Source: CBDIDH01 sp965277595 | Lineage (GTDB): Bacteria; Planctomycetota; Planctomycetia; Isosphaerales; Isosphaeraceae | Length of the DNA stretch: 64,000 nucleotides | Direction: 5' to 3' | NCBI GenBank assembly: GCA_965277595.1 | Contig: CBDIDH010000001.1 | Coordinates: 186,001 to 250,000 of the forward strand | Translations under genes and position numbers: made by a program | In this document: piece by piece, positions 54,920-63,982 of the stretch | Layout of the letters: every line of letters starts with the position of its first letter | Numbering within the stretch: the first letter of the stretch is position 1 | Notes under the pieces: generated by a model | Databases searched by the model: none | What the model was told of the DNA's origin: nothing | The model's input: the letters and a program-made list of their open reading frames with translations, nothing else

Positions 54920-56020
54920 TCAGCCGAGGCAGAGCGTTTCCAGGTCGCGGGGCAGCCTGGTCAGAACCTCGGAGCCGTCGGGGGTGACGAGGATATCATC
55001 CTCGATCCGAACCCCGCCCCAGTCGGGTAGATAGATTCCGGGCTCGACGGTGATCACCATGCCCGCCTTGAGGGGAGTCTCCACGCCTTTCCGAAGCCGG
55101 GGGGCCTCGTGAATGTCCATGCCCAGACCATGGCCGAGTCCGTGGTTAAAAAAAGGGCCGAAACCGGCCTCCTCAATGACGGAGCGGGCTTCGGCGTCGA
55201 CGTCTCGGGCGAGGGCCCCGGGCCGGATCGCGGCGATCCCCCGCTCCTGCGCGGCGAGGACGGTCCGGTAGACCTTCTCGAACTTCGGTGTGACCTTACC
55301 GGTGACCAGCACCCTCGTCAAGTCACTTTTATAGGGTCGGCCGGTGGCCCCCCAGTCGATCAGGACGAAGTCGTCGTCGCCCAGTCGGGTCTCGGCCGTC
55401 GGCCGGGCGTGAGGCAGAGCCGCGCGCCGGCCCACGGCGACAATCGGCGGAAAGCTCGCCGACGAGGCACCGGTCCTGCGCAGATAGCCTTCCAGCGCAT
55501 CGGCCACGTCCTTTTCCGACTCACCCAGTCTCAGGCCCGCCCGAAGCATCGTGAAGGCGCGCTCGGCGTATGCGATCGCTTCACGAATCGCGGCGATCTC
55601 GTCGTCATCCTTGATCTCGCGGAGTGCCTCGACCCGGTTGGCGAGACCAAGCATCTCGACACCAGAGAGTTTGCCGCGGAGTGCTTCGCAGTCGGCCACG
55701 CTCAGCGAAGCCGCCTCAAAGCCGAGCCGACGGACGCTCAGCCTGGCGACAGTCTCCGCGATCACCTCGGGCTGGGTCTGGTCAACTGGCCGAATGAGCG
55801 CTTCGAGGTCGGGGCATTCCTGGGTCAACTGGGTCGTGAACCGGCCATCGGAGACGATCAGCGCGCGGACCTTGTCCTTGAGAACGAGCAAGGCCGAATC
55901 TTCGCCAGTGAACCCGGTAAGGTAGCGGACGTTCGTCGCGTTGGTGACGAGCAGGGCGTCCACCTCGTCGACTTGGAGGCTCTTGACCAGTTGCTCGCGA
56001 CGGAAGGGGGTTCGGTCCAT
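54920..56020 (-). CDS. M24 family Xaa-Pro peptidase
   Basis: The start at 56020 (MDRTPFRREQLVKSLQ) gives 366 residues. An N-terminal creatinase-like domain (VDALLVTNATNVRYLTGFTGEDSALLVL) precedes the metallopeptidase domain. Metal ligands are visible in LIDWGATGRPYKSDLTRVL (two Asp), NHGLGHGLGMDIHE (His) and ITVEPGIYLPDWGGVRIEDDILV (two Glu). It removes N-terminal residues before proline, probably in the cytoplasm. It lies 114 bases before accB. Confidence 0.93.
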   Translation of the reverse strand: MDRTPFRREQLVKSLQVDEVDALLVTNATNVRYLTGFTGEDSALLVLKDKVRALIVSDGRFTTQLTQECPDLEALIRPVDQTQPEVIAETVARLSVRRLGFEAASLSVADCEALRGKLSGVEMLGLANRVEALREIKDDDEIAAIREAIAYAERAFTMLRAGLRLGESEKDVADALEGYLRRTGASSASFPPIVAVGRRAALPHARPTAETRLGDDDFVLIDWGATGRPYKSDLTRVLVTGKVTPKFEKVYRTVLAAQERGIAAIRPGALARDVDAEARSVIEEAGFGPFFNHGLGHGLGMDIHEAPRLRKGVETPLKAGMVITVEPGIYLPDWGGVRIEDDILVTPDGSEVLTRLPRDLETLCLG

Positions 56021-56209
56021 TGGCGTAGACCCGGGGCCATTGCGCTGGGGTGAAATCGTGGAAGGCGGCTTCTTGCTACCAGAGCCGTCGAGACCGGGCA
56101 ACGGGAAAGATCAGGAAGACTGAGGTCGTGAACTGCCTTCCCGGCCGTGATAAGGTGGCCGATCGCGACGCCTTTGCTTTCACGACAGAACCCCGAAGGA
56201 GAACGAACG

Positions 56210-56869
56210 ATGCGCGCGAGAACGACGATGATGGCCCGATTGATCGGTCTGGCCCTGGCGGCTGCTGCCCTGGGCGCGGCGGGAGAGTTGATTTCGATCT
56301 TCGACGGCAAGACGCCTCACGGCTGGATGACGAACACAGGAAAACCACTGCCCGCGGCGAACGTTCAGGCGGATGGCCTCAACCCGCATGGGTCGGGGGG
56401 TTACATCGTTGTCCACGAGAAGCCGCATGGCGACTTTGCCCTCGACTTCGATTACAAGCTCTCGCCGCACTGCAATTCGGGCGTCTTCATCCGGGTCAGC
56501 GACCTGAAGAACCCGGTGACGACCGGCCTGGAGATCGCCATCGACGACACCAAGGGGCATGGAATGCACGACTCGGGCGCGGTTTACGACCTGGTTCCGC
56601 CGATCGTGAATGCTCAGAAGGCGCAGGGCGAGTGGAACCACATGACCATCCTCGCCCTCGGTCCCAAGATTGAGGTCACCGTCAACGGCGAGACGGTCAC
56701 CGTGATGGACGTTGACCAGTTTGACAAGGCCGGCACCCGCGCCGATGGCTCGAAGCACAAGTTCACCGGCGTGACGGTCAAGGAGATGGCCCGTTCCGGC
56801 TACCTTGGCTTTCAGGATCACGGCCAGGACTGCTGGTACAAGAACATCAAGGTCAAGGACCTGAACTGA
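56210..56869 (+). CDS. secreted DUF1080 (3-keto-disaccharide hydrolase-like) protein
   Basis: ATG 56210 follows AAGGAG, giving 219 residues with a signal peptide (MMARLIGLALAAAALGAAG). The mature start ELISIFDGKTPHGWM is the DUF1080 signature (FDGKxLxGW); DFALDFDYKLSPHCNSGVFIRVSD, GLEIAIDD, DSGAVYDLVPP, GEWNHMTILALGPKIEVTVNGE and GYLGFQDHG follow. These jelly-roll proteins cleave or bind glucans; some members hydrolyse 3-keto-sugars. Planctomycetes encode many of them. Confidence 0.93.
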   Translation: MRARTTMMARLIGLALAAAALGAAGELISIFDGKTPHGWMTNTGKPLPAANVQADGLNPHGSGGYIVVHEKPHGDFALDFDYKLSPHCNSGVFIRVSDLKNPVTTGLEIAIDDTKGHGMHDSGAVYDLVPPIVNAQKAQGEWNHMTILALGPKIEVTVNGETVTVMDVDQFDKAGTRADGSKHKFTGVTVKEMARSGYLGFQDHGQDCWYKNIKVKDLN

Positions 56870-56904
56870 ACGAAACCGCCGACGCCGGAAGATCGGTCTT
56901 TTCA

Positions 56905-56962
56905 CAAGGGTAAAGGGCATAAGGACAAAGGGCAGATTTTGAACTTCGCCCTTTGTCCTTCT
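56905..56962. repeat. short palindromic run of AAGGGCA-type words
   Basis: AAGGACAAAGGGC (56923-56935) pairs with GCCCTTTGTCCTT (56948-56960) across a 12-base loop. It sits just after the DUF1080 gene, where a terminator would be expected. Confidence 0.75.
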
Positions 56963-57005
56963 TGGATTTCCAGCGATTCCCCGACAAGTCACGGGAAGGG
57001 CTCAA

Positions 57006-57968
57006 TCAGACCAGGGCACCCGGCAGCCACGAGAATTCGGCCTGCGGCTGCTGGGCGATTCCCTCGGTGATCTCGTCGCAGAGGCGTTCGTAACGCTCGG
57101 GCTGCTGGCAAAGGTAGTCCTGAGCCTTGGCGGCCTTGCCGCTGAGAGAAAGATGGCCAATCCCCCAGGCTTCGTTCAGGTGGGCGATGATCGACGCGTA
57201 GTCGCGCACGGTGTAAACACCGGTGCGCTGGGTGACGGTCGAGAAGTGGTCAAAGATGTTCGGGTCGCGGCCGTCAAACATGAGGCGTCCGGGCATGGCG
57301 ACGATCCCCTTGAGGACCGATCGGTACCTCAGAATCGCCATCTCGGGATCGCGCTGCATGACCTGGCCGACGACACGGGTGTAAAAGACCTCGTGGCGGG
57401 CCTCGTCGGCCGAGATCTTCCGGCAGATTCGCGCCAGGTTTTCGTCACCCTGTCGCGCGGCGATCTTGGCGACGTTGCCGTGGCTGATCCGCGTGGCGCG
57501 TTCCTGAAAGGCGGTGTAGATCATCCCGCCGTAGTCGTCGCCGTTCACGCGCGCCGTAAAGCCGTTCTTGATCAGGTGATGGATCGTCACCTCGACCGAC
57601 CTCATGTCGACCCGTCCGGTGAGTCGCAAGAAGGCGTTGAGCAGGTCGCCGTGCCGGTTTTCCTCGGCCGTCCAGCCGCGAAGCCATTGCGCCCAGGGCG
57701 AGGTGCCGATCCCGGAGACATCCTTCACGACGCGGTCGAGCGAGACCGTGTAATTCGGTAAAGCCTCTTCGGTAATCATGTTACCGACGAGGATGACGAG
57801 CAGGTCGTCCGAAAGGCTGCGGGCCGACTCGCGAAACTTGCCGAGATTTTCGGCCCAGTCGTCGCCGCGGAGGTCGGGCAGGAAGTCGCTCGGCTGCCAG
57901 GCTTGATCTACGGGAGTGAGCAGAAGGTTCTCGCCGACGAACCCTTGCAAATCATCGATCATAGACAT
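57006..57968 (-). CDS. acyl-ACP desaturase, type 2 (ferritin-like)
   Basis: A 320-residue di-iron desaturase. NMITEEALPNY, TAEENRHGDLLNAFL and ADEARHEVFYTRV supply the E and ExxH ligands of the di-iron centre; WAQWLRGWTAEENRHG and TAFQERATRISHGN are typical of plant-type stearoyl-ACP desaturases. It introduces a double bond into a fatty acyl chain on ACP. It is monocistronic. Confidence 0.94.
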   Translation of the reverse strand: MSMIDDLQGFVGENLLLTPVDQAWQPSDFLPDLRGDDWAENLGKFRESARSLSDDLLVILVGNMITEEALPNYTVSLDRVVKDVSGIGTSPWAQWLRGWTAEENRHGDLLNAFLRLTGRVDMRSVEVTIHHLIKNGFTARVNGDDYGGMIYTAFQERATRISHGNVAKIAARQGDENLARICRKISADEARHEVFYTRVVGQVMQRDPEMAILRYRSVLKGIVAMPGRLMFDGRDPNIFDHFSTVTQRTGVYTVRDYASIIAHLNEAWGIGHLSLSGKAAKAQDYLCQQPERYERLCDEITEGIAQQPQAEFSWLPGALV

Positions 57969-57999
57969 CGCCGGTTGTCCCTCAGATCTTTACCGTCAG

Positions 58000-58638
58000 T
58001 GTCATTCAGCGGTGGTCACACCCGGACGGTCGTCGAGGGAACTCCGGGTTGGCCGCGGGTCGTCCCACACACACGAGGGAAGACCGTCGAGCCGACACAG
58101 AGCCGTTCCGCCCCTCACCTCATGTCTAGTCTGCCCCGTCCCGCGCGCTCCCTCTTCAGAATCCAACCACGCGGCGGACGAGTCAGCCGGCCGGCGGACA
58201 CCCACCCCGATGCCCGACCCTGCCGGCCCATTGGCAATGGGACCGAATCCGGGAACAGGATCGCCATCGGTTTCGCACCAGTATTGCAGGTTTTCTGGCC
58301 TTGAGAGACCGATTGTGGTCGCACCCCGTCATGCGGCGGACCGGTCGTACCGGTTCAACGTGCAAAAAGGGGGACCAGTCCCGGGTGTCGGTCCGGGTTG
58401 AACCCGAGCCGTCAGGATCGGGACGGGTCGTGACAATGTATCCCGCCCCGAGCTTTCCGGCAATGGGGCCGCGAATTTATCGTAGTAAGACTCTACGGGT
58501 TACGCAGAGTGCGCGGCACTTGACCGCGACTGTGGCGGCGGGCACCCAAACCGGCTAAAGTAGGTTGGGGTCGCCGCTCGGTTCTCGCTTCTTTTTTCCC
58601 ATCCTGAACGTCCGCGGCGATTGAGGGGAGACGACCGG
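58000..58638. other. 640-base gap without a recognisable gene
   Basis: Between the desaturase and PAP2 genes, which diverge. I see no frame with protein-like composition. It should contain both promoters, but no convincing -35/-10 pair or repeat was found. Frames here have low-complexity, Arg/Pro-rich translations typical of non-coding GC-rich DNA. Confidence 0.5.
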
Positions 58639-59349
58639 ATGAAGCCCTGGTTCACCGCGGCGATTGAGTGGGCGGGGGGCCATTCGCTGCACCTTTTGCT
58701 CGGCATGTTGATTCCAATCGGCGGGGCCTGGGCCTTTCTCATGCTGGCCGATGAGGTGATGGAAGGGGGAACCCAGCGCCTCGACGAACGGATCTTGCTT
58801 GCCCTCCGGCAGCCAGGCAACGTCGCCAGGCCGATCGGTCCGGCCAAGCTGGAAGAATCAGCGCGCGACATCACCGCGCTGGGGGGTGTCACCGTGATCG
58901 TCCTGGTGACGCTGGCCGTGGCCGGCTTCTTGCTGCTCGACCGCAAGTACGCCGACACGCTTTTCGTACTCGCGGCGACAGGCACCGGCTTCGCCGTCGG
59001 CGCAGTCTTGAAATCGATTTACCGACGACCTCGGCCGACGATCGTCCCTCATTTGATGCAGGCCGATTATTCGAGCTTTCCAAGCGGACACTCGATGATG
59101 TCGGCGGTCGTTTACCTGACGCTGGGCGCCTTGTTAACGCAGGTGGTCGCCGGTCGTCGCCTCAAGGCGTATGTCCTCGCGGTCGCGGCCACGGTCGTCG
59201 GCCTGGTCGGTCTGACCCGGATTTACCTGGGCGTCCATTACCCGACCGACGTCCTTGGCGGCTGGTGTGTCGGCCTCGTCTGGTCGTCCCTCTGCTGGAT
59301 CATCGGCCGCCGTCTGCAACGCCTCGGGACGATTGAGCCCGAGGGGTAA
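58639..59349 (+). CDS. PAP2-family phosphatase, membrane-bound
   Basis: ATG 58639 gives 236 residues with about six hydrophobic helices. The three phosphatase motifs are KSIYRRPRPTI, FPSGHSMMSA and RIYLGVHYPTDVLGG, in the usual order. Such enzymes remove phosphate from lipid phosphates such as undecaprenyl pyrophosphate or phosphatidate at the outer face of the membrane. Nothing nearby narrows the substrate. Confidence 0.92.
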   Translation: MKPWFTAAIEWAGGHSLHLLLGMLIPIGGAWAFLMLADEVMEGGTQRLDERILLALRQPGNVARPIGPAKLEESARDITALGGVTVIVLVTLAVAGFLLLDRKYADTLFVLAATGTGFAVGAVLKSIYRRPRPTIVPHLMQADYSSFPSGHSMMSAVVYLTLGALLTQVVAGRRLKAYVLAVAATVVGLVGLTRIYLGVHYPTDVLGGWCVGLVWSSLCWIIGRRLQRLGTIEPEG

Positions 59350-59420
59350 GGGCAAAGGGCAAAGGGCAAAGGGCAAAGGGCAAAGGCTTTCTGTCCTTTG
59401 TCCTCTGTCCTTTGCCCTGA
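59349..59420. repeat. GGCAAAG heptamer array with inverted arm
   Basis: GGCAAAG repeats about five times from 59350, then TGTCCTTTGTCCTCTGTCCTT (59391-59411) faces it. The RNA would form a hairpin right after the PAP2 gene. Same family as 12377-12527 and 51784-51873. Confidence 0.8.
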
Positions 59421-59563
59421 TTTGTCCAACCCGCCAGCGCCTTGGCAGTGGGCGACCGCCTGGCTATATATGGTCAAGATGGCCCAGGGAAAAATGGCCC
59501 GGCCGAGGTCACGTCAAACGCGATCAATTCTTCGAAACGAAGCCAACGAAAGGCCCGAAGGCC

Positions 59564-61846
59564 ATGACACGCTCGCTTTTGTGGTTCTCCCACGCCGTGC
59601 TGGCGATCGGGTTGATTCTCAATCAGGAAGCCGGAGCAAAGGACTGGGCACCCGCGAAAGGTCCGCTGATGACCCGCTGGGCCAGGGACGTGAGGGCCGA
59701 GAACCCCTTGCCCGAATACCCCCGCCCGCAACTCGTCCGCAAGGACTGGATGAACCTCAACGGCCTCTGGCAACTCGGCTTCGGCAAGCAGGGCGATGAA
59801 ACGTCGCCCCCGTTGGGCAAGGCGCTCGATGACCAGATTCTCGTTCCCTTCCCGGTCGAATCCGCACTCTCGGGCGTGATGAGGCATGCGGATCGGCTCT
59901 GGTATCGAAAGACCTTTGACCTGCCCAAAACGTGGGGCAAGTCGCGCGTCTTGCTCCACTTTGGCGCGGTCGACTGGGAAAGCCAGGTCTGGGTCAACGG
60001 CAAGAACCTGGGCACCCATCGCGGCGGCTACGACGCCTTTTCCTTTGACATCACCGACGCCCTCAAGGCCGAGGGAGACCAGGAAGTCATCGTCCGCGTC
60101 TTTGACCCGACCGACGCCGGCACCCAGCCGCGCGGCAAGCAAGTCCAGAAGCCCGGCGGCATCTTCTATACGCCGACGACCGGAATCTGGCAGACTGTCT
60201 GGCTCGAACCTGTTCCGACCTCAAGCCTTCGACGCCTCATGCTCAATCCCGACCCGGATAAGTTCCAGCTCGACGTCACTCCAGAAGTCGCCGGTGACAC
60301 GACCGGCCTGACCCTCGCCGTCTCGATTCTCGACGGCGAAAAAGTCGTTTCGGGCGGCTCGGGCAACCTTCAGGCGAAGCCCATTCCGATCCTCTTGCCG
60401 CAAGGTTGCAAGCGATGGTCGCCCGACTCGCCCTTCCTTTACGGCCTCAAGGTCGATCTGAAGCGAGGCGATGCGGTTGTTGATACCGTTCAAAGCTACT
60501 TCGGCCTCCGCAAGATCGAGGTCGCCAAAGACGCCAAGGGCGTGAATCGGATCAAGCTCAATGGCGAGTTTGTCTTTCAGGTCGGCCCGCTCGACCAAGG
60601 TTTCTGGCCCGATGGACTCTACACGGCGCCCACGGATGAGGCCCTTCGTTTTGACATCGAGATCACCAAGAAACTCGGCTTCAACATGACCCGCAAGCAC
60701 GTCAAGGTTGAGCCCGACCGCTGGTATTACTGGTGCGACAAGCTCGGCCTTCTCGTCTGGCAAGACATGGTCGCCGGAGACAAGGGCATCGGCGCCTCGG
60801 ACGCCGACCTGAAGCGCACTCCCGAATCGGCCCGCCAGTTCGAGGTTGAGTTGAAGGCGATGATTGACGGTCTTCGCGATCACCCGAGCATCATCATGTG
60901 GGTCGTCTTCAATGAAGGCTGGGGCCAGTTTGATACCGCTCGGATCGTCGACTGGGTCAAACAGTACGACCCGACCCGCCTTGCCGACTGCGCCAGCGGC
61001 TGGACCGACCGTCCCGGCATTGGCGACGTCCACGACCTGCACGCCTACCCGCACCCCGCCGCCCCGCCGCTTGAGGCGAAGCGCGCGGGCGTGCTCGGCG
61101 AGTTTGGCGGTCTCGGTCTAGGTGTCAACGGGCATACCTGGTCGGGTCAGACCTGGGGCTATCAAGGCGCCGTGGGCAAGGAAGATCTGACCCGGAAGTA
61201 TGAGGGCCTGCTTCGCGAAGCCCGGGCCTTGAAGGACGCCAGGGGGCTCAACGCGGTCGTTTATACCCAGATCACCGACGTCGAGACCGAGGCGAACGGC
61301 CTGCTCACGTATGACCGCGAGGTCGTCAAGGTTGACGCCGACCGCGCCACCGGGGCGAACCGTGGCGACTTCTCGCGCGCTCCGGTCGTCCGGCCGATCG
61401 TGCCCACGTCGCGTGATGCCGGTCAAACCTGGCGATATACCACCGAGACCCCGCCCGCGGGCTGGGAAAAGGCCGACTTTGACGACTCCGCCTGGAAGAA
61501 CGGCCCAGGCGTCCTCGGGACGGCCAGGACCCCCGGCGCCGCCGTCCGGACGACCTGGGACACCCCCGATATCTGGGCCAGGCGAACCGTCACGCTCGGC
61601 GAGGTTCACCCCGCCAACGTGACCATGACCGGCCTTCACGACGACGCGGCCGAGTTCTACCTCAACGGCATCGCGATCGGATCGTTCAAGGGGTACACGA
61701 CCAGTTATGAAGAATTCCCGATTCCCGATGAGGCGCGCGCCTCGCTGAAACCGGGCAAGACGGTCATCGCCGTCCACTGTCACCAGAACGCCGGCGGTCA
61801 ATCGATCGACGCGGGGCTCGACGAGATCGTCCCGCCCGGTCGTTGA
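59564..61846 (+). CDS. glycoside hydrolase family 2 protein (beta-galactosidase-like), secreted
   Basis: The start at ATG 59564 gives 760 residues with a signal peptide (LLWFSHAVLAIGLILNQEAGA). The sugar-binding domain (RKDWMNLNGLWQLGF, WYRKTFDLP, LLHFGAVDWESQVWVNGKNLGTHRGGYDAF) is followed by a beta-sandwich and a TIM barrel: FNMTRKHVKVEPDRWYYWCD, and MWVVFNEGWGQFDT with the acid/base Glu; GVLGEFGGLG may supply the nucleophile Glu. The C-terminal ~140 residues (WEKADFDDSAWKNGPGVLG... GLHDDAAEFYLNGI) look like a further carbohydrate-binding domain. The exact sugar is unknown. Confidence 0.9.
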   Translation: MTRSLLWFSHAVLAIGLILNQEAGAKDWAPAKGPLMTRWARDVRAENPLPEYPRPQLVRKDWMNLNGLWQLGFGKQGDETSPPLGKALDDQILVPFPVESALSGVMRHADRLWYRKTFDLPKTWGKSRVLLHFGAVDWESQVWVNGKNLGTHRGGYDAFSFDITDALKAEGDQEVIVRVFDPTDAGTQPRGKQVQKPGGIFYTPTTGIWQTVWLEPVPTSSLRRLMLNPDPDKFQLDVTPEVAGDTTGLTLAVSILDGEKVVSGGSGNLQAKPIPILLPQGCKRWSPDSPFLYGLKVDLKRGDAVVDTVQSYFGLRKIEVAKDAKGVNRIKLNGEFVFQVGPLDQGFWPDGLYTAPTDEALRFDIEITKKLGFNMTRKHVKVEPDRWYYWCDKLGLLVWQDMVAGDKGIGASDADLKRTPESARQFEVELKAMIDGLRDHPSIIMWVVFNEGWGQFDTARIVDWVKQYDPTRLADCASGWTDRPGIGDVHDLHAYPHPAAPPLEAKRAGVLGEFGGLGLGVNGHTWSGQTWGYQGAVGKEDLTRKYEGLLREARALKDARGLNAVVYTQITDVETEANGLLTYDREVVKVDADRATGANRGDFSRAPVVRPIVPTSRDAGQTWRYTTETPPAGWEKADFDDSAWKNGPGVLGTARTPGAAVRTTWDTPDIWARRTVTLGEVHPANVTMTGLHDDAAEFYLNGIAIGSFKGYTTSYEEFPIPDEARASLKPGKTVIAVHCHQNAGGQSIDAGLDEIVPPGR

Positions 61847-61868
61847 TCCGTGAGCCTTTTCCGCCCCA

Positions 61869-62054
61869 TCAGGCCGCCCGAGCGGGTGCCAACCGCACCG
61901 GCTCGGCCTTTGGGGTTGTGGCTGCCAGGGCCTTGGGACGAGATTCAATCGCCTCCAGGGCTCCGGCCGCCGCTGAACCCAGAAGCAGCGCAAAAAGCGC
62001 GATCCCGCCCAGTACGACCGGAGCAAACACAAGTATCACGATAGGTGAGAGCAT
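61869..62054 (-). CDS. small single-pass membrane protein
   Basis: A 61-residue product with GGAAGGA six to twelve bases before ATG 62054. It starts MLSPIVILVFAPVVLGGIALFALLLGSAAAGAL, one long hydrophobic helix, then a short polar tail (EAIESRPKALAATTPKAEPVRLAP). The helix and the ribosome binding site make a real gene likely. It converges on the GH2 gene. No family recognised. Confidence 0.5.
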   Translation of the reverse strand: MLSPIVILVFAPVVLGGIALFALLLGSAAAGALEAIESRPKALAATTPKAEPVRLAPARAA

Positions 62055-62158
62055 GTCGGTCCTTCCTCTTCACTCGATCGAGCGTGAGCATCACGCCCTT
62101 CCAGAGAAGAACCGTGGAGAGGAGGTCTCGATTAACGCCGGATTGTTACCCGTTCGGA

Positions 62159-62250
62159 AATGACCAATGACCAATGACCAATGACCGATGACCGATGGCA
62201 AATGTTAATAAATGATGTCTTTTCCCTTGAATCTTTCGGTCATTGGTCCT
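62159..62250. repeat. ATGACCA heptamer array with inverted arm
   Basis: ATGACCA/ATGACCG repeats from 62160 to 62195, then TTTCGGTCATTGGTCC (62234-62249) faces it after an A/T-rich loop. Same family as the runs at 36764 and 39480. It ends about 20 bases before the potassium channel gene. Confidence 0.8.
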
Positions 62251-62272
62251 TATCGAAGGATAATCATCGCCG

Positions 62273-63439
62273 TTGACTCTCTTCTCAATCCTAACCGGCG
62301 TGGGAAGCGTCGTCCTGATCGCCTTGATCCTCGTCGACGCCTTTGAGGCGATGGTCTTGCCGAGGCGGATCGCGCACGGCTTTCGGTTCGCCCGGCTCTT
62401 TTACGTCCACTCATGGCGTCCCTGGTCGGCGATCGCGTGTCGGGTGACCCCATTAAAACGGCGGAACAACTACCTGAGCATCTTCGGGCCGCTCTCGATC
62501 CTGGTGCTGATGGGATTCTGGTCGGTCGGCCTGATCGTCGGCTTCGGGCTCCTGCAATGGTCGCTCGGCTCGGTGCTCAACCTACCCGGCGGCCGTAACG
62601 GCGCGACGGCGAGCCTGGCCGATTACCTCTACATGAGCGGCGTGACTCTCTTCACGCTCGGCTACGGCGACGTGACCCCGGCCAGGCCGCTCGGTCGGTT
62701 CATCGCGGTGGCCGAGACCGGCCTCGGTTACGCGCTCCTGGCGGTCGTCATCAGTTACCTGCCCGTCATCTATCAGACCTTCTCGAGACGCGAGGTCACG
62801 ATTGCCCTGATGGACGCCCGCGCCGGCTCTCCGCCGACCGCGGCGCAGCTCTTGATCCGACTCGCCGGGGGCCGCGATCCCTCCCGACTCGACCGGTTCA
62901 TGGAAGAATGGGAACGCTGGGCGGCCGAGGTTCTCGAAAGCCACATCTCCTTCCCGGTCCTCAGCTATTATCGGTCGCAGCACGACAACCAGTCGTGGCT
63001 GGCCGCCCTGACGGCGATCCTCGACACCTCGGCCCTGGTCATCTCCGGCGTGGGCGGAATCAACCCGCATCAGGCTCGTCTGACCTTCGCGACCGCCCGG
63101 CACACGGTGGTTGACCTGGCCCAGGTTTACCTCGTCGCCCCCGCCGAAGCCGACGCCAACCGCCTTCCCGCCGACCGCCTCCGCCGCCTCCGCGACGACT
63201 TCCGCGCCGCGGGCATCGACATCCGCGAGGGGGAGGACGTCGACAACCGCCTGATCGAGCTTCGAGGCATGTACGAGCCTTTCCTTCAGGCTCTCGCGCA
63301 CCACTTCCTGCTTCCGCTCCCCCCCGTGATTGCCGAGACAAACCCCGTCGACAACTGGCAAACCAGCGCCTGGATGCGTCGAACGCGCGGCCTGGGTGCC
63401 CTCGCCCTCCCCGAACCGGGCGACGACCACCGCGATTGA
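62273..63439 (+). CDS. two-pore-type ion channel family protein (potassium channel-like)
   Basis: A 388-residue protein from TTG 62273 (GAAGGA upstream). Membrane segments: LFSILTGVGSVVLIALILVDAF, FGPLSILVLMGFWSVGLIVGFGLLQW, the pore loop SGVTLFTLGYGDVTPAR with the TLGYGD selectivity filter, and TGLGYALLAVVISYLPVIYQTF. The soluble C-terminal ~220 residues do not look like an RCK/TrkA domain (no GxGxxG). It is probably a K+ channel with an unrecognised gating domain. Confidence 0.82.
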   Translation: MTLFSILTGVGSVVLIALILVDAFEAMVLPRRIAHGFRFARLFYVHSWRPWSAIACRVTPLKRRNNYLSIFGPLSILVLMGFWSVGLIVGFGLLQWSLGSVLNLPGGRNGATASLADYLYMSGVTLFTLGYGDVTPARPLGRFIAVAETGLGYALLAVVISYLPVIYQTFSRREVTIALMDARAGSPPTAAQLLIRLAGGRDPSRLDRFMEEWERWAAEVLESHISFPVLSYYRSQHDNQSWLAALTAILDTSALVISGVGGINPHQARLTFATARHTVVDLAQVYLVAPAEADANRLPADRLRRLRDDFRAAGIDIREGEDVDNRLIELRGMYEPFLQALAHHFLLPLPPVIAETNPVDNWQTSAWMRRTRGLGALALPEPGDDHRD

Positions 63440-63589
63440 ATGTCCAATACTTCCAGCCCCGCTCGAACCGCAAACACCGATCCGCCCGCGGAAAGGTTCC
63501 TTTGAGAAAATCTTATGAATTTGGCATCTGATATGCTTCGTTCAGGATTATCAACGCCCCTTCACTCCTGTTAAGAGGGAATCTCAGAG

Positions 63590-63982
63590 ATGGCCACCAC
63601 AACGACCAAACGCGATTCAGATATTGACATGACCGAGCCCAACCAGGTTTCCGACGAGGCGATTCGTGAACTTTCGAACGCCTTCAAGCTCCTGAGCGAC
63701 GAGACGAGACTACGCATCCTCTTCTATCTCGTCCAGAACCAGGAACTGCACGTCACCGACCTCTGCGACCGCCTCGGCCAGAGCCAGCCCGCCGTCAGCC
63801 ACCACCTGGCGCTCTTGCGTGTCTCCGGCCTGATCGAACCGCGCCGCGAGGGCAAGCACAACTTTTACAGCGTTCGCACCGAGACCTTCGGCGACCTCCT
63901 CCTGAGCCTCTTCTCCACGGCTGGCGAGATGCCCAAGAAAGTGCGCTTCCACGACTTCACCCTGAACTATCAGGCCCGCTAA
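63590..63982 (+). CDS. ArsR/SmtB-family transcriptional regulator
   Basis: A 130-residue winged helix-turn-helix repressor. FKLLSDETRLRILFYLVQNQELHVTDLCDRLGQSQPAVSHHLALLRVSGLIEPRREGKHNFYSV contains the full ArsR HTH and wing. No Cys pair of the CxC metal-site type is seen, so it may respond to something other than arsenic or cadmium. The start at 63590 follows AGAGG. Its target operon is probably beyond the window. Confidence 0.92.
   Translation: MATTTTKRDSDIDMTEPNQVSDEAIRELSNAFKLLSDETRLRILFYLVQNQELHVTDLCDRLGQSQPAVSHHLALLRVSGLIEPRREGKHNFYSVRTETFGDLLLSLFSTAGEMPKKVRFHDFTLNYQAR

Noticed and set aside
51895..55030. A 957-codon plus-strand frame opposite RDD, accC and accB
   Set aside because: It is the antisense of well-supported minus-strand genes; GC-rich third positions keep the opposite strand open.
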